This document shows, one piece after another, positions 1 to 5,752 of a stretch of DNA of 9,361 bases. Each line of letters opens with the position of its first letter. Position 1 is the stretch's first letter. Both the position numbers and the translations under genes were made by a program. The stretch comes from an uncultured Collinsella sp. (GTDB taxonomy: Bacteria > Actinomycetota > Coriobacteriia > Coriobacteriales > Coriobacteriaceae). The notes under the pieces were generated by a model that ran no database searches, was not told the DNA's origin, and worked only from the letters and a program-made list of their open reading frames with translations. The DNA lies in NCBI GenBank assembly GCA_934646965.1, contig CAKUEZ010000079.1, positions 1-9,361 on the forward strand, in the 5' to 3' direction.

Positions 1-522
1 GGCGAGTTCCTCGTCGGTCTTATAGACGGCGCGCAGGCTCTCCTGCTGACCATCGCAGCGATCGAGCGTAACCTCGGAAAACGTCTGGATTGGTGCCGGA
101 ATGGTCTGGCGCGCGACCTTGCCCTCGCCCTCGAGCGCCTTGACGAACTTGAAGTGTGCAACGAACGGATGGTTCTCGCCGCTGATGGGACCAGTCACCA
201 CAGCGGTATCGGCCGTGGTCTCCTCGTCGTGAAACATATAGCCATTGCGCGAGGTGCGACGCTCAACACCGTTGAGGCCCCACATAAAGTCGAGGTGCCA
301 GTAACTGCGGCGGAACTCGCCATCGGTAATCACCTGCAGGCCAGCGGCCTTTTGCTTGGCCACCAAGTCGCGAATGGCCTCGTCCTCGACAGCCTTAAGG
401 CCGGCATCGTCGAGCGTGCCCGCGGCATAGGCCGCACGGGCGTCCTTCACGGCCTGCGGACGAAGAAAACTGCCGACAATATCGGCGCGAAACGGCGCGT
501 TCATCTGGGTCGAAGTGCTCAT
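1..522 (-). CDS. MetE-like methyltransferase (YxjG/YxjH type), N-terminal part, cut by window edge
   Basis: The frame is open from the ATG at 522-520 to the left edge, giving 174 codons. The product starts MSTSTQMNAPFRADIVGSFL and contains TDGEFRRSYWHLDFMWGL near residues 72-89. This is the hallmark of the catalytic-domain-only MetE relatives (COG0620, B. subtilis YxjG/YxjH), which are about 370 residues long, so slightly under half is present. The family uses methylated folate or a similar donor to methylate homocysteine, or a related thiol, to methionine in the cytosol. The zinc-binding His/Cys residues lie beyond the edge and cannot be checked. GGGAG stands six bases before the ATG; a second in-frame ATG at 504 is possible but lacks a better ribosome site. 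Its promoter region holds a palindromic operator candidate. The family assignment is firm, but the exact substrate is not, because many such proteins are untested. Confidence 0.85.
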   Translation of the reverse strand, partial: MSTSTQMNAPFRADIVGSFLRPQAVKDARAAYAAGTLDDAGLKAVEDEAIRDLVAKQKAAGLQVITDGEFRRSYWHLDFMWGLNGVERRTSRNGYMFHDEETTADTAVVTGPISGENHPFVAHFKFVKALEGEGKVARQTIPAPIQTFSEVTLDRCDGQQESLRAVYKTDEELA

Positions 523-610
523 AGGTTTCTCCCTTTGCAATTGGTTGCTTTAACGAGACAGAGTATGAGCGCCAAAATTGCTATCGTAAAATATGCGTTT
601 TAATTGGTTT

Positions 611-639
611 GATATAGGATTTTCCTATCTTACTATCAA
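611..639 (-). promoter_or_regulatory. Sigma-70-like promoter of the metE-like gene
   Basis: Read on the minus strand this is TTGATA, a 17-base spacer, then TATATC (five and four of six matches to consensus). It would start transcription near 604 and give a leader of about 80 bases before the ATG at 522. The spacing is ideal and the local sequence is AT-rich within a GC-rich genome. The assignment rests on sequence resemblance only. Confidence 0.5.
614..628. promoter_or_regulatory. Palindromic operator candidate ATAGGATTTTCCTAT
   Basis: Perfect 6-bp arms (ATAGGA/TCCTAT) flank TTT. The site lies in the spacer of the predicted metE-like promoter and overlaps its -10 box. The layout ATAG-N7-CTAT matches the shape of LysR-type sites, including the streptococcal methionine box (ATAGTT-N3-AACTAT, recalled from the literature). 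Binding by a methionine-responsive LysR protein is an inference. Its position over the -10 would suit repression better than activation. Confidence 0.4.
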
Positions 640-778
640 CAGACCAATGCCCCCGATCCCCATGCTGCCCGCCAGTGCAAATAGCCATTTTCGCGCCCAA
701 ATGGCACTAGCAGCTTTGTCCTATCGCCCATACGCTTAGTGGTGACCGCATAAGGCCACGCGAGAGATAGGAGCGACC

Positions 779-2302
779 ATGACCACGTTTACGACCCCCA
801 CGCGCCATACTGATCGCACCGCAGGACTTCATTACGTTGAGTCCCCCGTACGCCAGCGCGCCGTTCTCACCTGTGGCAGTTGGCGCCGCGTGACCCGCCG
901 CATTGTTTGCGGCCTGACCTGCGCACTCACCGTGAGCTCGCTGCTTATGCCGAGCATCTCGTTTGCAGCTGAGTGGATCGAGGTCGACAACACCCCCTAT
1001 TACGCCGGCGTCGCAGCTGGCGACGGCAGCACATGGGCCTGGAACGGCGCCGACGACATGACCCTCAATGGTTATAACGGCGGAGGCATCGCTGCCGGTG
1101 GCAAGCTCAACGTGAGCTACGAGGACGACAATACGGTTACTAACGAGTACGGCGACGGCATTTCAGTTGTGGACGGTGCCAATGAGGGCGCCGAGCTCAA
1201 TATCTCCGGAACGGGCACCCTGACGGCAACCGCCGAAAGTGGCGCCTTGTATTCAGCAGGCGATATGACGATCGGCGGGACAGGCACCGTTACCGCCAAG
1301 GGCGGAAGCGACGAGGGTATCCGCGCCGACGGCGATATGACCATAACCGGCGGCGGCACAGTCGACGCAAGCTCCGAGCAGGACTGCGGCATCGTCGCCA
1401 AAGAAACCCTCACGGTATCCGACAGTACGCTAACCGCCCAGGGATTCGGCAGCGGTATATATGCTTTCGACGGCTTGACCATTGATGCAGCGACCGTGCG
1501 AGCGCATGCATACCCAGCGCGCGAAGACAGCCCCACTGCCATCTTCACCGACGAGGGCGACATCACCATTAAAAACGGCTCATTCGTTCACGCCTATGCC
1601 GAGGGCGAAAACGCCTCAGGAATCTACTCGTACAACTACGGTGCCGGCGGACCTGGCGGGCGCATCTTTATCAGCGACTCGACCGTCGAGGCCATTGCCC
1701 ACTACATCAACTACGATGGAGGCAACCAGCCCCTACCGCCATTCGGCCATGGCGACATTGTCGTAGTTGACCCAGACGTGAACGCTCGTACGTATGGCAT
1801 CTTCGCTCTCACCGAAGATGGCCTAACGCCTGCGACTATCTCCATCACACGCAGCCGTGTAACAGCAGAAGGCGACACCGCTGCCATCTTGGCCGTCGTG
1901 AATAGCGCAGACGGCAGCATTTCCGGCACGATCAATATCGTCGACAGCATTATCGAAACACCCAACGGTGGACGTATTTGCGACGTGCGCTTCGTTGACA
2001 CCGAACCCGTTGACGCTCCGTATCAGCGCGGCCAGACCATCGGCACTGCTAGCGACGTCATCACAGATCTGGATAGCGACGCTATCGCCAAGCGCGCCGT
2101 CATTGTTCCGGTGGAGACGCCCCAGGCAAAGCCCGAGTCGAAGCCTAAGGTAACGACCGCCGCCGCGACCATCAAGCATGTCGACACCAAGGGCACGCTC
2201 GCGGCCACGGGCGACGCTTCCGTTATGGGCGCCGTCGCCGCTGCCATTACGGGCATGGCAGCCGTCGTCGCTGGCATCTTTACCAGCCGCAAGCGCTCGT
2301 AG
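779..2302 (+). CDS. Secreted beta-helix surface protein with LAATG wall-sorting signal
   Basis: This 507-residue protein has AGGAG five bases before its ATG. Residues 1-41 form a long basic N-region. They are followed by a hydrophobic stretch (42-61) and a likely signal-peptidase site after SFA (61-63). Residues about 100-310 are a chain of 22-28-residue coils of the kind GI.A.G.MTI.GTGTVTA (near 155-178, 179-202, 203-225, 225-244), continuing irregularly to about 395. This pattern suggests a right-handed parallel beta-helix, as in the Cthe_2159-type carbohydrate-binding proteins, though I cannot prove that family. A linker rich in Pro and Lys (443-458) leads to LAATG (474-478), a hydrophobic segment (482-501) and the tail RKRS, which is a sortase signal. 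It is probably wall-anchored and displays a glycan-binding or adhesive helix; no catalytic residues are recognisable. It stands alone and converges with the LuxR gene. Confidence 0.8.
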   Translation: MTTFTTPTRHTDRTAGLHYVESPVRQRAVLTCGSWRRVTRRIVCGLTCALTVSSLLMPSISFAAEWIEVDNTPYYAGVAAGDGSTWAWNGADDMTLNGYNGGGIAAGGKLNVSYEDDNTVTNEYGDGISVVDGANEGAELNISGTGTLTATAESGALYSAGDMTIGGTGTVTAKGGSDEGIRADGDMTITGGGTVDASSEQDCGIVAKETLTVSDSTLTAQGFGSGIYAFDGLTIDAATVRAHAYPAREDSPTAIFTDEGDITIKNGSFVHAYAEGENASGIYSYNYGAGGPGGRIFISDSTVEAIAHYINYDGGNQPLPPFGHGDIVVVDPDVNARTYGIFALTEDGLTPATISITRSRVTAEGDTAAILAVVNSADGSISGTINIVDSIIETPNGGRICDVRFVDTEPVDAPYQRGQTIGTASDVITDLDSDAIAKRAVIVPVETPQAKPESKPKVTTAAATIKHVDTKGTLAATGDASVMGAVAAAITGMAAVVAGIFTSRKRS

Positions 2303-2354
2303 TTACAAGCCTCGTGCCGCTCGATTAATTCGGGCGCGCATCGTCCCATGGTAA

Positions 2355-2384
2355 GCGGCCGCCGGACCTCCCACCGGCGGCCGC
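2355..2384. terminator. Strong GC hairpin between convergent genes, possible bidirectional terminator
   Basis: A perfect 11-bp stem GCGGCCGCCGG/CCGGCGGCCGC encloses an 8-base loop, 53 bases after the stop of the surface-protein gene. It also lies downstream of the opposing LuxR gene. There is no good U-run on either side (GCCGCGTTTG follows on the plus strand), so it is not a classical intrinsic terminator. Position and stability still favour a role in transcript ending or 3'-end protection. Confidence 0.5.
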
Positions 2385-2393
2385 GCCGCGTTT

Positions 2394-2416
2394 GAACAAT
2401 CCCGATTCGGTTGTTC
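2394..2416. repeat. Second inverted repeat GAACAA...TTGTTC in the convergent gap
   Basis: GAACAA (2394-2399) and TTGTTC (2411-2416) pair. Inside them CCG (2402-2404) and CGG (2408-2410) can also pair around ATT, leaving a two-base bulge. It lies 26 bases past the LuxR stop on the minus strand and may help end that transcript. No U-run follows. Confidence 0.35.
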
Positions 2417-2442
2417 ACTCAAAGCAAAAGAGCTCGCCTTGC

Positions 2443-3462
2443 CTACAGCAATACGAACTGCCTCAGGGCGGCGCGACTCGATATCCCCAGCTTGACATAG
2501 GTGTTCGACAGGCGATTCTTGACCGTGCCGCGCGAGATACCCATGTGGGCGGCGATCTCGTCATTGGTCCAGCCGCGACAGGCCAGCATGGCGATGGCAA
2601 ACTCCGTCGTGGTCAGGCTTTCGGCAACAGTGGCGCCCGCCCCCGGATTATGCACGCGACGCCAACCGCGGCTAAACCGCTCGGTAACCTTGATAATCTC
2701 CGCGAACTCCTGCGGATGATCCTTCTTTAGACATGATTCCAGCACGCCCTGCAAAAGTCCGTGATGCTCGCCGACGATCTCGATTAGGCCATCGGGCTGC
2801 GCAATCTGCCACGCGCGCATAAAGTGGACGTTCGCGCGGTCAGCTTCACGCTGGTTGATCCACCCAACGGCGGCGATCAGGTGCAAAAAGACCTCAGGGA
2901 CGGGATAGCTTTCCTGTTTCATCGATAGGGCGTTCTCCGCCATGCCCACGCAGCGTCCGTAATCGCCATCGAGGTAGGCACGGTGCGCCAGTGCATAGGT
3001 TGCAAACAGACGCAGCCCCTCAGGCAGCAGCGATGCGTACGAATCGAATTCGCCGCGCGACACCGGCGAGGGAAAATGCAGGAGCACGCACGCGCTGGCC
3101 GCGAGCAGCATATACGAGGCCTGAGCACGTGGGTCCTTTGTCGCCCTTTGGCTCTTCCCCGTCTCCTCAAGATACGTAAGGCAGCGGCGCGACGCCAACG
3201 CGCGATTCAAAGACAGATTTGCATAGGCACACAGCAGGCATGCCGACAGGCGAAGCGAAAGGTCATCCGATAGCAAGTACGGCTCCGCCAGGCGGCGGGC
3301 TTCATCGGGGCAACCGCGATAGTAGTGCGCCTCGGCACGCGCGATCACGCCATAGTCATCTTTGAGCATCACGTCGAGGGTCTTGTCGAGCGCCCCGGGC
3401 TCAAACGCCGTGCACATAAGCGGCATGGGGAAACGCCAGTTGCCGGTATATATCCGATCCAC
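2443..3462 (-). CDS. LuxR-family transcriptional regulator with helical N-terminal domain
   Basis: The C-terminal 55 residues are a clear LuxR/GerE helix-turn-helix: LTTTEFAIAMLACRGWTNDE, then IAAHMGISRGTVKNRLSNTY, then VKLGISSRAALRQF. The first 280 residues are alpha-helical with alanine-rich segments like TPR repeats, so this resembles the MalT-style Coriobacteriia regulators. No receiver domain or membrane segment is seen. Ligand and targets are unknown. Two starts compete. The ATG at 3480 gives 345 residues but has only a weak GTGAG upstream. The GTG at 3462-3460 gives 339 residues and has GGGGAGG five bases upstream, so I chose GTG. An inverted repeat spanning 3471-3510 can fold over this ribosome site. 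It ends convergently with the surface-protein gene, which may be a target, though nothing in the sequence proves that. Confidence 0.8.
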   Translation of the reverse strand: MDRIYTGNWRFPMPLMCTAFEPGALDKTLDVMLKDDYGVIARAEAHYYRGCPDEARRLAEPYLLSDDLSLRLSACLLCAYANLSLNRALASRRCLTYLEETGKSQRATKDPRAQASYMLLAASACVLLHFPSPVSRGEFDSYASLLPEGLRLFATYALAHRAYLDGDYGRCVGMAENALSMKQESYPVPEVFLHLIAAVGWINQREADRANVHFMRAWQIAQPDGLIEIVGEHHGLLQGVLESCLKKDHPQEFAEIIKVTERFSRGWRRVHNPGAGATVAESLTTTEFAIAMLACRGWTNDEIAAHMGISRGTVKNRLSNTYVKLGISSRAALRQFVLL

Positions 3463-3470
3463 GGCGACCT

Positions 3471-3510
3471 CCCCTCGCATAGCGGCTCACTTTGAGGGTA
3501 ATGCGAGGGG
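3471..3510 (-). promoter_or_regulatory. Leader hairpin over the ribosome-binding region of the LuxR gene
   Basis: CCCCTCGCAT (3471-3480) and ATGCGAGGGG (3501-3510) are a perfect 10-bp inverted repeat, with 20 bases between. On the minus-strand RNA the 3' arm contains the upstream ATG and the first Gs of the GGGGAGG ribosome site. An inner CTCA-AAG-TGAG stem fits within the loop. Folding would hide the ribosome site; as DNA it could instead be an autoregulatory operator. The structure is seen directly, the function is inferred. Confidence 0.5.
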
Positions 3511-3513
3511 GCG

Positions 3514-3525
3514 CCAATTAATTGG
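3514..3525. promoter_or_regulatory. 12-bp perfect palindrome CCAATTAATTGG upstream of the LuxR gene
   Basis: The site is self-complementary without a spacer and lies 52 bases before the GTG start, three bases outside the leader hairpin. It is the most AT-rich patch in this gap. It could be a regulator site or part of the promoter; no convincing -35/-10 pair was found around it. Confidence 0.3.
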
Positions 3526-3571
3526 ACATGTGGCTCGAAATACGGCATCATCCTGGGACGTTCGCGGTAAA

Positions 3572-3591
3572 TCGAACGACGCCAAGTTCGA
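3572..3591 (-). terminator. Weak hairpin after the LysR gene
   Basis: TCGAAC (3572-3577) and GTTCGA (3586-3591) form a 6-bp stem with an 8-base loop, 20 bases beyond the LysR stop. On the minus strand it is followed by TTTACC, so only three Us. It could be a weak terminator separating the HAD-LysR unit from the LuxR gene downstream, or a binding site. Confidence 0.25.
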
Positions 3592-3611
3592 ATACGGCGC
3601 CGCTCAAAAGG

Positions 3612-4508
3612 CTAAATATGCTGGCGGATCGCGTCGATATAGGCCTGCCCATAGCGCGTGAGCGTCGTGTTCTTGCGCGTGATGATGCCAATCTCCATGT
3701 ACTCGTCCACGTCGAGCGGAATCGAGATAATGCCAGGGCCGTTGAGCTCGTGGCTGATCACGCCCGAGCATACCGTGTAGCCGTTGAGGCCCATGGCCAA
3801 ATTGAACAGCGTCGCGCGGTCGCGCACGCGGATGTTCTTGCGGCGCTCAAACGTCGAGGTCAGCTCCTCGGAATAGTAAAACGAGTTATAGCTGCCCTGC
3901 TCATAGGACAGGAACGGGTAGTCTTCCAGATCCTCGAGCGTCACGCTGGAGCGATCCGCCAGCGGATGATCGGCGCATACGAAGACGTGCGGCGTGGCGC
4001 AGAAGAGCCCCTCAAACACGAGATCGTTGGTCGCCAGCATACGCTCGATAACCTCGCGATTGTGCTCGGACAGGTACAGGATGCCCAGCTCGCTTTTCAT
4101 GTGCGCAACATCCTCGATAATCTCATGGGTCTGTTCCTCGCGCAAGGTAAAGTCGTAGCGCGCGGTATCGAACTCGCGGATTACATCGACAAACGCGTTG
4201 ACGGCAAAGGAATAGTGCTGGCAGCTTACGCTAAAATGCGGCACCTGCTCGGACGCTCCTTTGTACTTGTCCTCGAGCAGATCGGCCTGATCGAGCACCT
4301 GGCGCGCGTATCCCAAGAAGGTCTCGCCTTCCTCGGACACGATGACGCCCTTGTTGGTGCGCTCGAAGATATGCACGCCCATCTCGTTTTCGAGGTCGCG
4401 AATCGACGCGGTAATCGAGGGCTGCGACACAAAGAGGCGGCGCGAGGCCTCGGTGATGCTACCGCACTCGGCAACCTTGACGACATATCTGAGCTGCTGG
4501 AGCTTCAT
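3612..4508 (-). CDS. LysR-type transcriptional regulator
   Basis: This 298-residue protein has the usual LysR length. The N-terminal winged helix-turn-helix covers residues 1-60, with MKLQQLRYVVKVAECGSITE followed by ASRRLFVSQPSITASIRDLE. The effector domain runs from about 90 to the end. The start is the ATG at 4508-4506, with AAGGAGG five bases upstream; longer frames reaching 4718 run back through the HAD gene. Features such as SVSCQHYSFAVNAF, SELGILYLSEHN, DYPFLSYEQG and NSFYYSEE remind me of the CmbR/MtaR branch that controls sulfur amino-acid genes in Gram-positive bacteria, but that is recollection, not an alignment. It is translated right after the HAD gene, with its ribosome site overlapping the HAD stop. 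Targets are unknown; the palindrome upstream of the metE-like gene is one candidate. Confidence 0.88.
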   Translation of the reverse strand: MKLQQLRYVVKVAECGSITEASRRLFVSQPSITASIRDLENEMGVHIFERTNKGVIVSEEGETFLGYARQVLDQADLLEDKYKGASEQVPHFSVSCQHYSFAVNAFVDVIREFDTARYDFTLREEQTHEIIEDVAHMKSELGILYLSEHNREVIERMLATNDLVFEGLFCATPHVFVCADHPLADRSSVTLEDLEDYPFLSYEQGSYNSFYYSEELTSTFERRKNIRVRDRATLFNLAMGLNGYTVCSGVISHELNGPGIISIPLDVDEYMEIGIITRKNTTLTRYGQAYIDAIRQHI

Positions 4509-4518
4509 AGTGGCCTCC

Positions 4519-5427
4519 TTAGCTGTTCGCGAGATCCACGCCGGCCGCACCCGGCAGGCGCATAAACGGCGGCATCTCCCCCGTCGCAGCACAGGCGGCA
4601 ATCTGATGCAGGGCCCCGGCGACCGCGTCGTCTGCCGCGGCACCGATATGCCAGCGCGCGGCAGCCGTGACGGCCTCGTTGGCATTGGCGACCGCCACGG
4701 AGTTGAAAACGGCATCAATCATGGGCAGGTCGTTATCGGAATCGCCGAACACGGCCACCTCGTCGGGCGTCAGGCCCAAAGCGCGTGCCAGCTCGAGCGC
4801 GGCGCAGCCCTTGTCCCAGCCGGCCGGGAGAATGTCGAACAGGCGCACACGGTTGTTGGGGAACACGAGCGAGAGTTCCGGCACCTCGGCGGCAACGCGC
4901 TCACGCAGCTCGGCGAGCTCTTCGCGCGAGCGGGCGCTCCAGATATTCGCCTTGTATACCGGGGCGTCATCGACGACAGGGCGGCACGGGGCCTCTTCGC
5001 CCTTGAGCCACGCGTTGCCGCCCGACTCCATGGCGCGACGAACGCGCTCGGGATCGCTCGTCACGCAATAGGCGTCGTTGTCCCAAAAGTCATCGCCCAG
5101 GCTGTAGACCTTTAGATAGGTGTCGTCGGTCTCTTGCTCAAGGTAGTCGGCCAGGCGCATCAGGGCATCGTTATCAGTTGCGCGCGATGCGACCACCGCG
5201 CCGTCCACAAACATCACCTGCCCGTTGCAAAAGGCGCCGGTCGAAAAGCACTCGGAGCGATTGCGGAACATCCAGCCCATCGCGGACGGCTGACGACCCG
5301 AAACCGGCCCAAAGTGCAGGCCCGCCGTCTGCATGGCGTGAATGCCCTCGATGGCATAGTCGCTAGCGCCGTCTTGCCCAGCCGGAATCAGCGTATCGTC
5401 CATATCGGTCAGCACAAGTTTGATCAT
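4519..5427 (-). CDS. HAD-superfamily phosphatase, Cof-type (subclass IIB)
   Basis: All four HAD motifs are present in 302 residues: DMDDT (8-12, nucleophile Asp8, acid/base Asp10), PVSGR (41-45, Ser43), Lys206 in GWDKG, and GDSDND (228-233). The cap domain between motifs II and III marks subclass IIB, as in Cof, YidA and sugar-phosphate phosphatases. It is a cytosolic Mg-dependent phosphatase acting on small phosphorylated metabolites; the substrate cannot be told from sequence. Some Cof-like enzymes hydrolyse thiamin-pathway phosphates (Cof on HMP-PP), so the divergent thi operon is suggestive but not proof. The ATG at 5427 is preceded by GAGGGGACC. The stop is ten bases from the LysR start, which implies one transcript. 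A possible -10 box, TACAAT, sits at 5464-5459. Confidence 0.9.
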   Translation of the reverse strand: MIKLVLTDMDDTLIPAGQDGASDYAIEGIHAMQTAGLHFGPVSGRQPSAMGWMFRNRSECFSTGAFCNGQVMFVDGAVVASRATDNDALMRLADYLEQETDDTYLKVYSLGDDFWDNDAYCVTSDPERVRRAMESGGNAWLKGEEAPCRPVVDDAPVYKANIWSARSREELAELRERVAAEVPELSLVFPNNRVRLFDILPAGWDKGCAALELARALGLTPDEVAVFGDSDNDLPMIDAVFNSVAVANANEAVTAAARWHIGAAADDAVAGALHQIAACAATGEMPPFMRLPGAAGVDLANS

Positions 5428-5458
5428 AAGGTCCCCTCAGTCATTCTTTATCCCGTCT

Positions 5459-5487
5459 ATTGTACCGACCTGCCAAAAAGGGACAGG
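5459..5487 (-). promoter_or_regulatory. Possible promoter of the HAD-LysR unit
   Basis: On the minus strand TACAAT (5464-5459) is a good -10 box, 31 bases from the HAD ATG. The sequence 17 bases upstream is CCTGTC (5487-5482), a poor -35 that lies inside the left arm of the 102-bp inverted repeat. It is the only plausible site in the gap. Confidence 0.3.
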
Positions 5488-5569
5488 TTTATTTTGGCAG
5501 GTTTTATCTGGGAAAACGCATCATCCCAGTTGGCACCTGCCAAAATAAACCTGTCCCTTTTTGGCAGGT
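5468..5569. repeat. 102-bp element with perfect 35-bp inverted arms
   Basis: The arms at 5468-5502 and 5535-5569 are exact reverse complements over 35 bases. Each arm is itself bounded by ACCTGCCAAAA and TTTTGGCAGGT, so four copies of the TTTTGGCAGG end are present, and each contains GGGACAGGTTTA or its complement. The 32-base centre holds a further stem, CTGGGA (5508-5513) with TCCCAG (5524-5529). It has no coding capacity and no clear target-site duplication. Its nature as a dispersed MITE- or REP-like element is inferred. It lies between the divergent HAD and thi promoters. Confidence 0.85.
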
Positions 5570-5579
5570 GCGCTAGTAT
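5550..5579 (+). promoter_or_regulatory. Possible promoter of the thi operon
   Basis: TAGTAT (5574-5579) is the best -10 box upstream of the riboswitch and would start transcription near 5586. The -35 region again falls on CCTGTC (5550-5555) with an 18-base gap, inside the right arm of the inverted repeat, mirroring the HAD side. The -35 match is poor. Confidence 0.35.
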
Positions 5580-5596
5580 AGGGAGCAACAGATTCG

Positions 5597-5688
5597 ATGC
5601 GGGAGTGCCGGCGGTGCAAACCACAAGGCTGAGAGGGCAATGGGCCCAATCCTTTGAACCTGTCAGTTAATGCTGGCGTAGGGAGCAT
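5597..5688 (+). promoter_or_regulatory. TPP riboswitch (thi-box)
   Basis: The conserved thi-box landmarks appear in order: GGGAGUGCC, then GGCUGAGAG (5627-5635), then CCUUUGAACCUGU (5651-5663), then UUAAUGCUGGCGUAGGGAG (5667-5685). A closing P1 stem forms from AUGC (5597-5600) and GCAU (5685-5688). It senses thiamin pyrophosphate directly. It stands 65 bases before the thiM start and is followed at once by an intrinsic terminator, so TPP is expected to end transcription early. Edges are approximate. Confidence 0.95.
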
Positions 5689-5699
5689 GCCGCCTTTAC

Positions 5700-5730
5700 A
5701 GGGGCGCTGTCTATGCACAGCGCCCCTTTT
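5700..5730 (+). terminator. Intrinsic terminator controlled by the TPP riboswitch
   Basis: AGGGGCGCTGT and ACAGCGCCCCT form an 11-bp stem with the loop CTATGC, ending in TTTT (5727-5730). It lies 12 bases after the riboswitch and before thiM. ACAGG (5698-5702) at its base can alternatively pair with CCUGU (5659-5663) in the aptamer, a possible antiterminator when TPP is absent. That pairing is only five bases long. Confidence 0.9.
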
Positions 5731-5732
5731 CT

Positions 5733-5747
5733 ATGCCAAGGAGGCAT
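5733..5747 (+). promoter_or_regulatory. Small hairpin presenting the thiM ribosome-binding site
   Basis: ATGCC (5733-5737) and GGCAT (5743-5747) pair around AAGGA. The thiM ribosome site AAGGAGG (5738-5744) therefore occupies the loop and two bases of the stem. The GTG start at 5753 is eight bases after AAGGAGG. The stem is short, so any effect on translation would be modest. Confidence 0.3.
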
Positions 5748-5752
5748 GTGCA

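Noticed and set aside
154..603. Plus-strand open frame of 149 codons near the left edge
   Set aside because: It is antisense to the metE-like gene, whose family motifs are unmistakable on the minus strand.
3522..4565. Plus-strand open frame of 347 codons opposite the LysR gene
   Set aside because: It is antisense to a clear LysR protein with its own ribosome site; the translation shows no known domain.
4509..4718. Longer LysR start at 4718
   Set aside because: The extension overlaps the HAD coding region; MKLQQLRYVV at 4508 is the standard LysR beginning, with AAGGAGG upstream.
5654..5752. Longer ThiM start at 5654
   Set aside because: It would begin inside the TPP aptamer and translate through the terminator hairpin; GTG at 5753 has an ideal ribosome site.
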